From Armatimonadota bacterium (GTDB lineage Bacteria; Armatimonadota; UBA5829), in assembly GCA_029907315.1 (NCBI GenBank), contig JARYME010000008.1, forward strand, positions 1-50,678: a DNA stretch of 50,678 nt. The letters run 5' to 3'. The notes under the pieces were generated by a model, which had not been told where the DNA came from, did not search any database, and worked only from the letters and a program-made list of their open reading frames with translations. Position 1 is the stretch's first letter. Each line of letters begins with the position of its first letter. Shown here in pieces: positions 37,101 through 44,600 of the stretch. The position numbers were made by a program, and so were the translations under genes.

Positions 37101-37554
37101 TACGGGCAGATCGCTGTCTATTGTGGCGATGATCGGAATCATCATGTTGATGGGTCTTGTGACCAAGAACGCCATACTGCTGGTTGACTATACAAACACC
37201 TTGAGGTCGCGCGGTAAGAGCCGCGACGAAGCGATACTCGAAGCCGGACCCACAAGGCTAAGGCCCATTTTGATGACTACCTTGGCTATGATCGGGGGCA
37301 TGCTTCCGACTGCCCTCGCACTTTCCAGAGGTGCGGAGATGCGCTCGCCGATGGCAATCGCCGTTATCGGTGGTTTAGCCCTTTCAACACTGCTCACGCT
37401 GATCGTCATCCCGGTGATGTACACGATAATCGACGACCTGTGGCAGGGCTTCGCTCGTCGCTTCTACCCTCCCGCTAGGGCAAGGAAAGCCGAGCCGGAG
37501 CTTGCGCCGGTATCCGGTGAAGCATTCGCGTCCGGCTCTGAAAAGGAAGGTTAA
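34123..37554 (+). CDS. RND efflux pump, HAE1-type, with inserted membrane segment
   Basis: 1143 residues; AcrB-type pumps have about 1030-1050. It begins LTDVSIRRPIFIVMFVLALVVLGW (TM1). The proton-relay Asp pair is in GILVDDSIVVLENIERH (about residues 402-403), and the late conserved GLVTKNAILLVDYTN is intact. After TM7 (about 554-570) there is an insertion of about 60 residues (571-631) rich in Ala/Leu/Met that looks like two extra hydrophobic helices, with PGAGAGPAAAKMMMPR between them, before FGFSMFPEVDRGVFQI resumes the normal family sequence. Substrates (drugs, solvents, lipids) cannot be read from sequence. It is the last gene of the operon, whose members are close and in transport order. 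Confidence 0.92.
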   Translation: MWLTDVSIRRPIFIVMFVLALVVLGWQSRSRMPAELTPNIELPYVTVVTVYPGAGPNEVETTVTEPIEKAVMSIGGVRNVTSSSQEGLSTVLIEFELGTDADAAAADVRDKVGSVQGSLPEDAEDPKVMKLDVGSQPIMLIGMYGSMSPREMRILADDVITDRLAKVRGVGAVNVIGGEEREINVAVDKDRLQAYGIPITAVVQAIKAANLNIPAGSIKEGARDYSVRTVGEFQTAEEIANLRLYIPGKGGAPGTTIRLGDIATVRDTVAEPKQISRLNGKPSVTISVQKQTGANTVEVAKGVKRELKALKSILPRGVKLVVARDDSQFVEYSLHDVNKSLTEGILLVVAIVFLFLHTVRATFIVAIAIPTSIMATYIPISAFGFTLNNMTLLALSLVVGILVDDSIVVLENIERHLRMRKHPRQAALDGRSEIGLAAITITFVDIVVFVPIAFMGGIVGQFFRQFGITVATATAFSLLMSFTLTPMLASRWMKSADEEERDQQALRERLENGTATLKDKVDAFIGRVFGAVERFLRALDRRYRGVLQWALHNRFLTVVIGFVSLLVVVAMTMPLPGAGAGPAAAKMMMPRVIVALLALALSAAAMKIDARSKGIALGFGIVMAIIALTVYLPFGFSMFPEVDRGVFQISVRTPPGTSLKATDEVVRKIERVLEHVPELKGGFYSSVVGASSTSIFGGDSGSEYATIEAQCVDKSLRKRSIQEIADSVAAQMASIPGAALISTSVSSGMGGGARQGIQKEVQGQRMSDIIEEANRVAAVMRRLPGAVDVDISYKESKPERRIIVDKLRAAQFNLTVAQVAAAVRTAIDGNDSAKLREEGTEYPIRVQFARPYRDKASDIKDIIVGSVDGSPIYLKDVADVRYDLAPTKIDRKNRQRVVYVTANIASGAHMGNVSRQVDSALKKIEHVPGTTIGTGGFEQIMYESFGYMFSALFLAIALVYMLMGALFESFLTPFVIMFSLPQAMVGALLALLITGRSLSIVAMIGIIMLMGLVTKNAILLVDYTNTLRSRGKSRDEAILEAGPTRLRPILMTTLAMIGGMLPTALALSRGAEMRSPMAIAVIGGLALSTLLTLIVIPVMYTIIDDLWQGFARRFYPPARARKAEPELAPVSGEAFASGSEKEG

Positions 37555-37601
37555 AGCAGAGTCTGGTTTGGGCCGGATATGCTCGCGTAATGGCAGCTAG
37601 C

Positions 37602-38759
37602 TTAGAAACCGAATTCCTCGCAGAGTCGCCAGCACATAAGCTGCATCCGGCCAAGATGGTACGGGCCTTTCCACAAATTGCCTTTCAAGCGGTGGGAAAC
37701 CGTGCCGTCGCGGTGCAGATATCCGAACCACTCACCGTATTCCGGATCAGGAAAGTGAGAATATGTGTAATCGTGAATCCTGTGGTGCCAGTTGAGCCAC
37801 TTCCTGTCACCGGTTGCACCGTAAGCCATCAGGGTGGCGATGAGGGCCTCGGTGTGCGGCCACCAGAGCTTCATATCCCACTCGTATTGCACGCACGGCT
37901 TGTTTTCGAGATCGGTGTAGTATAAGAGGCCGCCAAACTCATCGTCCCACCCGCGCTCAAGCGACCATTCGAGTATCGGAACAGCACTAAGTGCGAGTTC
38001 GCGGTCTCCGCGGATTCGCGCCTCCTCCATGATGAACCAAGCTGATTCGATGGCGTGCCCCGGCAGAATCATACGTCCTTCAGGACAATCGGGAATGAGC
38101 TCACCGTTGGGGCCCACCCGTTCGAGAAGTGCGCGCAGCTGCGGTTTGCAGAAGTGGTTAAATATTTCGAACAGCGAGCGATCGATGGTTTCGCTGTATA
38201 TTGGTCGATCGTCCACTCGCCGCGCGATTTGGCACGTCGGAATCAATATCATCGGCATCGCGTGGCTTTTTGAGGGACGGACACCCGGAATCTCCTTTGG
38301 CTCAAGCAGCCCGGGCGTCGTGTAGAAACGCATCAGCGTGTCAAATGTTTGGGAGGCTCTTGCTCGATAGCGGTCTTCACCGGTCGCTCTTGCAAGCTCT
38401 GCAAAACCCATAACGGCGAACACTTCGGAGAACACGTATCGCCTCTTGCGCAGAGGGGTACCATCGCGGGTGGTCAGGAAGAACATCCGCCCGTCCGTAT
38501 CGAAGCAATGTTTTTCTAAGAAGTCCGCGCCATGGCGGGCAAGTTCCAACCATTCTGACCGCTTCTCGACCTCGTTGTAGAGTCGCGCGTAGAGCCATGT
38601 GATCCTGCCCTGGAGCCACACTGGTTTGTCGCCGCCGTAAACAGAGCCGTCGCGATCCAAAAAGGTCAAGAAACCGCCGTTTTCCCAGTCGACGCTGTAC
38701 CGCGTCCAAAACGGTATCGTGTCCTCAAGCAGACCCTTTTTGTAGACCTCCGCGTACAC
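37602..38759 (-). CDS. AGE-family sugar epimerase (N-acylglucosamine 2-epimerase type)
   Basis: 385 residues, the usual size of the (alpha/alpha)6-barrel AGE family, which interconverts N-acetylglucosamine/N-acetylmannosamine, glucose/mannose or the reducing end of cellobiose. Visible: DWENGGFLTFLDRDGSV, WLQGRITWLYARLYN, LPGHAIESAWFIMEEA, KLWWPHTEALIATLMAY, GYLHRDGTVSHRLKGNLWKGPYHLGR. The His residues in PGHAIESAW and WWPHTEA are the likely acid/base pair. GTG 38759 is chosen because GGAGGT is seven bases upstream; GTG 38789 is in frame. It converges with the RND gene and diverges from the phosphomannomutase, with which it shares a sugar theme. Confidence 0.88.
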   Translation of the reverse strand: MYAEVYKKGLLEDTIPFWTRYSVDWENGGFLTFLDRDGSVYGGDKPVWLQGRITWLYARLYNEVEKRSEWLELARHGADFLEKHCFDTDGRMFFLTTRDGTPLRKRRYVFSEVFAVMGFAELARATGEDRYRARASQTFDTLMRFYTTPGLLEPKEIPGVRPSKSHAMPMILIPTCQIARRVDDRPIYSETIDRSLFEIFNHFCKPQLRALLERVGPNGELIPDCPEGRMILPGHAIESAWFIMEEARIRGDRELALSAVPILEWSLERGWDDEFGGLLYYTDLENKPCVQYEWDMKLWWPHTEALIATLMAYGATGDRKWLNWHHRIHDYTYSHFPDPEYGEWFGYLHRDGTVSHRLKGNLWKGPYHLGRMQLMCWRLCEEFGF

Positions 38760-38888
38760 GCCAGCCACCTCCGCCAAGGATGCTACCACGAGTTGACACT
38801 GCTAAGCAACAGCACCGTTCCGGTTCAGGTTTCACGACTGGGTAATATTAAGTAGGGCAAGTCGTACACCATATTGAACAAACCTCTT

Positions 38889-38913
38889 CGTGCCAAACAT
38901 TCAGGTTGGCACG
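38889..38913. other. 8-bp hairpin in the divergent intergenic region
   Basis: CGTGCCAA (38889-38896) pairs with TTGGCACG (38906-38913) around nine bases. It lies between the divergent epimerase and phosphomannomutase genes, upstream of both starts. A T-run begins ten bases later (38923). It could be a leader structure or an operator; no known element is recognised. Confidence 0.35.
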
Positions 38914-38972
38914 GGTGTTGAGTTTTTCTTACCTTCCGTCCGTTCGCCTAGCAAGATACGCATTTTCCTTCG

Positions 38973-38981
38973 TGCTATAAT
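38973..38981 (+). promoter_or_regulatory. Extended -10 promoter of the phosphomannomutase gene
   Basis: TGCTATAAT: a perfect -10 with TGn extension and no good -35. The start is expected near 38988, leaving a 17-base leader that carries AGGAGG. Confidence 0.65.
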
Positions 38982-39004
38982 CTACGCTGACAGGAGGTTG
39001 AGAT

Positions 39005-40369
39005 ATGGCTCTAGGATACCGAGAAATCAAGAAAGACATATTCAAGGCGTATGACATCAGGGGGCTTTACCCCGAGGAGATAGATGACGACGTGGCCTAC
39101 CGCATCGCCAGGGCATTTGTGGTTGCGATGAAGTGCAAACGAGTCGTTGTAGGTCACGATATGCGCGAATCCGCTGAGACCTTTGTACCTGCGACCATAA
39201 GGGGTCTGATCGACCAGGGCGCCGACGTGATACCCATAGGGTTGTCGTCGACGCCGATGTACTACTTTGCCGTTAACCACCTCAACGCAGATGCCGGTAT
39301 ACAGTGCAGCGCATCGCATAACCCCGCCGAATACAACGGATACAAGATGACAGGTCCCGGCGCAGTTCCAAGTATAGCGTTCGTTTCTAATGAGGAACTC
39401 TGGAAGATGGCCTGCGCGGGCGAGTTTCCTGAGCCGAGCGAAAAAGGCAAACTGCTGCCGCATCAGGACGTGCGCGATGCGTATGCCGAGGCTGTCTTGG
39501 ACAACGCCGGTATTCGAGACTTCGGCGGGCTTAAACTGGTCGTTGACTGTGGCAACGGTATGGGTGGCTATGTGCTGCCTGGGATTTTCCAACGAGTCGG
39601 CAATGAGCCCATTCGACTCTACTGGCGGTTGGACGGGTCTTTCCCCAACCACGAAGCTAACCCTCTAAAGACTGAGACACTCCTTACACTCAGAGATCGA
39701 GTAGTGGACGAAGGTGCCGACCTCGGCGTGGCTTTCGACGGGGACGGTGACCGAGTAGCCTTTGTAGACGAAAAAGGAAACATCATTCCTGGCGATTTCG
39801 TTACTGCGCTCATCGCCCGCGAAATGCTGAAGAAGAAGCCAGGAGCAAGAATTCTCTACGATCTTCGCTCCAGTTGGGTCGTTCCCGAGGAGATCAGAAA
39901 GGCTGGAGGAGAGGCAGTTGAATGCCGGGTCGGACACGGCCTGATAAAGAAGCAAATGCGCGAGGAAGGCGGTTACTTCGCCGGAGAGCTGTCTAGCCAC
40001 TATTACTTCAGCGATTTCTACACGACCGACAACGGCGACCTCGCTATGCTGAATATGATTAAGCTCTTGCTGCATGAGGGAAAGCCGGCGTCGGAGATAG
40101 TCGCTCCGCTTCGCCGCTACTACCATTCCGGAGAGATAAACTCCGAAGTCCAGGACGTTCAAGCTGTTCTCAAGAGGTTGGCGGCGAAATACGACGGTTC
40201 GGCAAAGCGTACGACGTGGCTCGACGGCTACAAAGCCGAGTTCGACGACTGGTGGTTTAATGTTCGGCCGTCCAACACCGAGCCTTTGATCCGGCTGAAC
40301 CTGGAAGCAAAAACCCGAGAACTGATGCAGGAAAAGGTCGAAGAACTGCTCCGAGAAATCAGGAGCTAG
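39005..40369 (+). CDS. Phosphomannomutase/phosphoglucomutase
   Basis: 454 residues, alpha-D-phosphohexomutase family. It interconverts mannose-6- and -1-phosphate (and often the glucose forms), feeding GDP-mannose or nucleotide sugar synthesis. Motifs: FKAYDIRGLYP, the phospho-Ser S104 in CSASHNPAEYNGYKM, metal loop FDGDGDRVAF (D245-D249), the sugar loop GELSSHYYF and the phosphate loop RPSNTEPLIRLNLEAK. AGGAGG lies ahead of the ATG. Its promoter is separate from that of the divergent epimerase. GELSSH favours dual PMM/PGM enzymes such as AlgC. Confidence 0.93.
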   Translation: MALGYREIKKDIFKAYDIRGLYPEEIDDDVAYRIARAFVVAMKCKRVVVGHDMRESAETFVPATIRGLIDQGADVIPIGLSSTPMYYFAVNHLNADAGIQCSASHNPAEYNGYKMTGPGAVPSIAFVSNEELWKMACAGEFPEPSEKGKLLPHQDVRDAYAEAVLDNAGIRDFGGLKLVVDCGNGMGGYVLPGIFQRVGNEPIRLYWRLDGSFPNHEANPLKTETLLTLRDRVVDEGADLGVAFDGDGDRVAFVDEKGNIIPGDFVTALIAREMLKKKPGARILYDLRSSWVVPEEIRKAGGEAVECRVGHGLIKKQMREEGGYFAGELSSHYYFSDFYTTDNGDLAMLNMIKLLLHEGKPASEIVAPLRRYYHSGEINSEVQDVQAVLKRLAAKYDGSAKRTTWLDGYKAEFDDWWFNVRPSNTEPLIRLNLEAKTRELMQEKVEELLREIRS

Positions 40370-40399
40370 CTGCCTTGCAGCAAGCTGCACGAAACCCAA

Positions 40400-40424
40400 G
40401 GGCTGGAAGCTGAGCTTCCAGCCC
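40400..40424 (+). terminator. Hairpin after the phosphomannomutase gene
   Basis: GGGCTGGAAGC (40400-40410) pairs perfectly with GCTTCCAGCCC (40414-40424), loop TGA. It starts 31 bases after the stop. No T-run follows; this is a stable stem that may end or protect the transcript. Confidence 0.55.
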
Positions 40425-40445
40425 ACGCATTCCGGATAACACACG

Positions 40446-41672
40446 ATGCAACGCAACAGAGACGTAATCATACTTCGTGATCTTGCCAAGCGCTACGCTG
40501 AGATTGCAGCTGATCCCGTGCAGGATGAGAGAAGGAAACTTTGGCGAGACCACAACAGTTTCGTCCCTACAAGAGTACCCATCCTGATCCTTGATTGGCC
40601 CTGCCTACACGAAATCCCTGAGGTCGTAAACCTTCAGTGTAAGGATCCGTTCTATAGGGCCCACGAGCAGCAGCTGAGGCTAAACCTCTTTCACGCTTCT
40701 TGCGGGGATGACCACGTTTTTGAACCCTGGATCACTCAGCGAGCGGCGGTTGTCACGCCTGAGGGTCTATGGGGCCTTCCGATAGGGAGAATCCCCTCGG
40801 ATGTCCCGGGCGGCTCGTGGAAGTTTGACCCTGCGATCAAGGCTCTCGAAGACGCCGACAAGATGTTTGTCCCGAAGCACGTGATCGACGAGGAAGCCAC
40901 CGCCAGTATGGTTGAGCGTTTGCAAGACGCCGTGGGCGACATTCTTGAAGTGAATGTCGATAGGTCGCCTGCCTGGAGTATCTGGGGAGCAGACATCTCG
41001 ACGTATCTTTCGTATCTGCGCGGTCTCGACCAGCTGATGTGGGACATGGTCGACAACCCGCAGTGGCTGCACAAAGTATTGGCGTTTATGCGCGACGGCA
41101 TCCTCAAAGCGCAGGAGGAAGCAGAAAAGGCGGGTGATTGGCAGCTTGCCAATAGTTACAACCAGGCTGTGCCGTATGCACGCGAACTGCCGGATCCGAA
41201 GGCGAATAGCGGGCCAGTAACGAGGGACAAACTTTGGGTGTTTATGGCCGCTCAGGAGTATACGCTCATCTCGCCGGAAATGCACTGGGAGTTTATGCTC
41301 CAGTACCAGCTGCCTATCATATCTAAGTTTGGCCTTTCGGCCTATGGCTGCTGTGAGGATCTGACCAACAAGATAGACATTCTCAGGCGCATTCCGAATC
41401 TGAGAAGAATCGCTGTCACGCCGGTTGCAAATGTCAGGCGGTGTGCCGAACAAATCGGAACCGACTACATATTGTCGTACCGACCCAACCCGGCTGAGAT
41501 GGTGTGCTGCGGGTTCGACCCAAACCATATCCGGCGCGTCCTCAAGAGGGCTCTGGAGGATTCGAAAGGGTGCTTCGTCGACATCACCTTGAAAGACGCG
41601 CAGACGGTCGAGCATCAACCTTGGCGCCTAAAGGAGTGGGTTAAGATAGCAAGAGAAGTGGCGGAGAGCTGA
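40446..41672 (+). CDS. URO-D superfamily protein (second, different subfamily)
   Basis: 408 residues. The pattern resembles a non-haem subfamily of URO-D-like proteins rather than HemE: a C-terminal AYGCCEDLTNKIDILRRIPNLRRIAVTP...GTDYILSYRPNPAEMV and, upstream, WGADISTYLSYLRGLDQLMWDMVDNP. A CC pair in YGCCEDL and the later MVCCGFDPN could be metal or corrinoid-linked sites, but this is inference. It shares the fold, not much sequence, with the first URO-D-like gene at the left end. The ribosome site is weak; GATAAC lies six bases before the ATG. The location next to sugar genes suggests a catabolic or C1-transfer role rather than haem synthesis. Confidence 0.75.
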   Translation: MQRNRDVIILRDLAKRYAEIAADPVQDERRKLWRDHNSFVPTRVPILILDWPCLHEIPEVVNLQCKDPFYRAHEQQLRLNLFHASCGDDHVFEPWITQRAAVVTPEGLWGLPIGRIPSDVPGGSWKFDPAIKALEDADKMFVPKHVIDEEATASMVERLQDAVGDILEVNVDRSPAWSIWGADISTYLSYLRGLDQLMWDMVDNPQWLHKVLAFMRDGILKAQEEAEKAGDWQLANSYNQAVPYARELPDPKANSGPVTRDKLWVFMAAQEYTLISPEMHWEFMLQYQLPIISKFGLSAYGCCEDLTNKIDILRRIPNLRRIAVTPVANVRRCAEQIGTDYILSYRPNPAEMVCCGFDPNHIRRVLKRALEDSKGCFVDITLKDAQTVEHQPWRLKEWVKIAREVAES

Positions 41673-41768
41673 ACAGGCACGAAGCCGTGACTCGGCGGAT
41701 CCAGCCCTCCGCTGACGAGAGCAAGCATTTATTAGTTGTCTCCCCTGGATATAAACTCGCCTCCGCCG

Positions 41769-42095
41769 CTACTGCTCATACGAGACTATGTCTGACGCTG
41801 AGCGTACCAACAGCACCGGCCTCAGGTCTCCGTCGCGCAGCTCTGACGAGCAGATTGCCGTCAGCGCAACTCTATCTCCTACGTTCGGCGGTGTCACCCC
41901 AGACGGCACCAACACCTTCAAGGGTTCGCACTCAGAACCGTCGCTGATCAGGAACCAAGAGGGGTTGGCAGCCGGGTCGCGCTCGGTAATGATGCCCCAC
42001 GTGCGTATCAGCAGACCAATTGTGTTCAGGCCATACCCTCCCCTAACTCCGCGCTGACCCGCGCCAGTTGCCTCGTCGTATTTCCAGTCGCCGCC
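41769..42095 (-). pseudogene. Orphan C-terminal OB-like domain, remnant of a secreted protein
   Basis: Read on the minus strand, 109 codons run from just after a TAA (42096-42098) to TAG (41769-41771) without a usable start codon. The peptide is coherent: GGDWKYDEATGAGQRGV, GGYGLNTIGLLIRTWGI, ...WFLISDGSECEPLKVLVPSG..., VGDRVALTAICSSE..., PVLLVRSASDIVSYEQ. This looks like the OB-fold-type C-terminal module seen at the end of many large secreted proteins of Armatimonadota (from memory, not searched). The expected N-terminal body is absent; the adjacent upstream reading frames do not continue it. It is the main content of the 536-base region between 41672 and 42209, in which I see no other gene. 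It is the tail of a lost gene, or of a gene broken by a frameshift near 42096. Confidence 0.6.
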
Positions 42096-42208
42096 TTATT
42101 CCATTGTTCCGTACGTTTCCCAGTAAAACATACAGTTTGGAGGTTTAAAGGTGAACAGACCGAAAAAACTAAGAGTGCGCCAAGCTAAAAATTGAGGTTG
42201 AGAAGTGT

Positions 42209-44509
42209 TCAGCAAGTTGGGCGCTGCGGCACTTCCATCACGGCTGCTGCTTCCGCCGTGCCATACGCGTGGGGACCATACCCCTTGCCAAGATTGGAGT
42301 TTTCCAGAATACGCTGCCACGACTTTTCCAGAACACGCTTGTGGTTCGGATCGCCGAAAAGGTCCACCGCATTGGCAAGCGCCATTGTTATAACACCGAA
42401 ATGACCGTGGTGGCCAACCTTGGGGCACCCCGTATACTGCCAAGCGCACTTTTCGTCGTCCCACCGGTCCTCAATCAGGTCATCGACCGCCCGCCTGACC
42501 GGTTTGAGAACCCGGTCGTCGCCGGAGAGCCTGTAGTAACGGCAGAGGGCATTGATTCGTATGGCGCTGAGGAACGTAGCCTCACCTTCGTGCTTCTCCC
42601 CTTCGCAGTTGCAGGTTGCATAGCCGGGCCTACGCAGCCAGCCTCCACGCGCAGGATCTTGAAGTGCCAAAACTTGATCTACGAGTGTCCGCGCAGCCAT
42701 TATGTAGCGCGGCTCCCAATCCAGCTCGTATAATGCGCAAAGTGCTATGATAGGCCATCCGTATTCCCTGGCCTCGCATCCACGTCCCGCAAATGGAAAC
42801 TTCCCATCCTCAACAAGTTTGGCGAGGTTGTCGCCGATTTTGTCCAGCGTAAGCCGCACCCACGGATCCCCAGTAACGAAATAATGGTAGACCATCCCTT
42901 GCGTAAAGAGGTGGCTTATGTTGTACGGGTCGAGACAAAGGTAGGGATTGCCACCAGGAACAGGGTTCAGCTCACAGTACAGTTCACGAATTTTTTCCAC
43001 GGGATGAAAACCCCCGACGTGCCCGACACAGTGGGCGTGGACCATACCCGGCCGTATCGGATAGTTATCCCTGATTCCGCGGTTCGTATAGTACCGACAA
43101 ACCTCGTCCAGGAAGTATGCTTTGAGATCTTCGTTTACGTGGTGGATCGTGTCTACTTCGGATGTGTGCCGAGCCGTCACGAAGGCACGGTGATAGGCTG
43201 CCACGTTGCCTGTCCGCGCGTAGTGAATGTACAACTGCCGAGCAGTGTCGTACTCGTTGTTCGCCCAGTTGCATTTTCGCTCGCCAAACCAATCTCCCCA
43301 GTTCATTGCCCCGTAATCGCGTGAGCTTTCGACTGCGTCCAGGTAGCTTTCGAAAGCCTTTGTACTCCACTCGTCGTAGGCTTCCTGGGCAGCTGAGCCG
43401 GCCGGCGCTATGGGACCCCATACGCCTGTCGAAACGGCATACACTGGGTCGGCGGACGGTACGAGCGGCGCGTTTGCATGTTCTGCCAGCTCCACACCGC
43501 TGCATTCAGTATCCAGCCACACCTGCCATCTGCGTGCTTGACCTGTGCGCAACCGGTAACAATCGCCTTCGAAGAGATAATCGTGCTTGTACCAGGGCTG
43601 CATGTGATCAAACGCACCCTGTTGGAAACGAGGCAGCAGACCAACCGACACGCCCTCCTCATATGCTTCGAGGCTCTTAGGCCACTGCTGTCGGAAATCA
43701 CGCAGCGCAAGAGCTACTCTCCCATGTGGGTATTCGACCTCCATCCAACCGGGAGCCTTAGTGCCGCGAACTCCGATATTGTCTATCGTGTAATGCAAAT
43801 CGTCAACTTGAAGGAGTCGCACCTGCCCGGCCGGCAGCCCGACGAACCCCGGCGCGCTTCCTATAGCAACCTTGCTCAGCCCCCCTTGAAGCACCATGTC
43901 TAAAGCGAGCTCTTTCAGCCTCTGGACGACACCGCTTTCAGCGTCCATCACGATAAGAGGCTCGATCATGACTTTGCGTGTGCCGGCAAAAACATGAATC
44001 CATATTCGGAAGCTGAACCATCGCCGTCCCGCGTGATTGCTCATAGATCCTGATACCGCGTAGGTTCTTCTTACAGGCCCGTCGACCTCGACCTCGAAAT
44101 CGGATGTAGTTCCTCGCCAAATTTGGCCCGCGGCGTCGACCGCGCGAAGTGTCAAGCGGAGATCTTGCCCAATCCGTGCTGTGCAATCCGCGCCAGGTTG
44201 GACGGTCGTGTCGATACTTGGAGCACTAGGCTCTTGGGCAACTGAGTCGATTGGGCAGAGGGTGAAAGACTGTGTTTCGCCAGGTGGGGGATCAGCAAGG
44301 AAGTCGAGTAGTACCCAGCGCGCGCTGCCGTCAGGCCACTTCCCAGTGATTTGTACCTGAGCCGGGATCGACCGACCCGCTTGGTCAAATATCGCCAGTT
44401 TCGAACCAGCCGGGATGTCCCCTCGGCGAACTGGTACTCCTCCCGTAACGGGTCTCATACCGGAAGCCCTGCTGATATTGCTGACTCTTATCGGTATTCC
44501 CGAACTCAC
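42209..44509 (-). CDS. YetA/PcRGLX-like rhamnogalacturonan exolyase family protein
   Basis: 766 residues. The N-terminal RIFT-barrel segment has the family's pattern: RPVTGGVPVRRGDIP, LAIFDQAGRSIPAQVQITGKWPDGSARWVLLDF. The middle has YAVSGSMSN and long beta stretches; the C-terminal half is an (alpha/alpha)-toroid-like region with NWGDWFGERKCNWANNEYD, MVHAHCVGHVGGFHP and GEKHEGEATFLSAIRINALCRYYRL. Related proteins are exo-acting rhamnogalacturonan lyases or proteins of unknown function from pectin loci. No signal peptide is visible with this start. GTG 44509 follows GGGAGG by six bases and is preferred to ATG 44539. It diverges from queG. Confidence 0.75.
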   Translation of the reverse strand: MSSGIPIRVSNISRASGMRPVTGGVPVRRGDIPAGSKLAIFDQAGRSIPAQVQITGKWPDGSARWVLLDFLADPPPGETQSFTLCPIDSVAQEPSAPSIDTTVQPGADCTARIGQDLRLTLRAVDAAGQIWRGTTSDFEVEVDGPVRRTYAVSGSMSNHAGRRWFSFRIWIHVFAGTRKVMIEPLIVMDAESGVVQRLKELALDMVLQGGLSKVAIGSAPGFVGLPAGQVRLLQVDDLHYTIDNIGVRGTKAPGWMEVEYPHGRVALALRDFRQQWPKSLEAYEEGVSVGLLPRFQQGAFDHMQPWYKHDYLFEGDCYRLRTGQARRWQVWLDTECSGVELAEHANAPLVPSADPVYAVSTGVWGPIAPAGSAAQEAYDEWSTKAFESYLDAVESSRDYGAMNWGDWFGERKCNWANNEYDTARQLYIHYARTGNVAAYHRAFVTARHTSEVDTIHHVNEDLKAYFLDEVCRYYTNRGIRDNYPIRPGMVHAHCVGHVGGFHPVEKIRELYCELNPVPGGNPYLCLDPYNISHLFTQGMVYHYFVTGDPWVRLTLDKIGDNLAKLVEDGKFPFAGRGCEAREYGWPIIALCALYELDWEPRYIMAARTLVDQVLALQDPARGGWLRRPGYATCNCEGEKHEGEATFLSAIRINALCRYYRLSGDDRVLKPVRRAVDDLIEDRWDDEKCAWQYTGCPKVGHHGHFGVITMALANAVDLFGDPNHKRVLEKSWQRILENSNLGKGYGPHAYGTAEAAAVMEVPQRPTC

Positions 44510-44547
44510 ATTCCACCTCCCGCGGTATCTAAAAATCATCTTAGCGG

Positions 44548-44569
44548 AGCAGGAATTCTATTTCCTGCT
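44548..44569. repeat. Inverted repeat AGCAGGAA / TTCCTGCT in the divergent queG region
   Basis: AGCAGGAA (44548-44555) is the reverse complement of TTCCTGCT (44562-44569), centre six bases. It covers the -35 area of the queG promoter and lies just upstream of the YetA-like gene start. It might be an operator for the YetA-like gene or for both. Confidence 0.4.
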
Positions 44570-44585
44570 GAGTTGGGCTCCATCA

Positions 44586-44594
44586 TGCTATGAT
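44586..44594 (+). promoter_or_regulatory. Extended -10 promoter of queG
   Basis: TGCTATGAT: TGn extension plus a -10 of 5 of 6. The predicted start is position 44601, the G of the GTG start codon, so the mRNA would be leaderless. Confidence 0.5.
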
Positions 44595-44600
44595 TAAACT

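Noticed and set aside
40435-40446. GATAAC before the second URO-D-like gene as a leaderless promoter
   Set aside because: No matching -35 and no extension; the evidence is too weak.
41687-42057. Plus-strand small frames in the 41.7-42.1 kb gap
   Set aside because: They are antisense to the coherent minus-strand OB-like remnant and have no ribosome sites.
42096-42464. Minus-strand frame ending at the TAA before the OB-like remnant
   Set aside because: Mostly overlaps the YetA-like gene in another frame, and the part beyond it does not resemble an N-terminal extension of the remnant.
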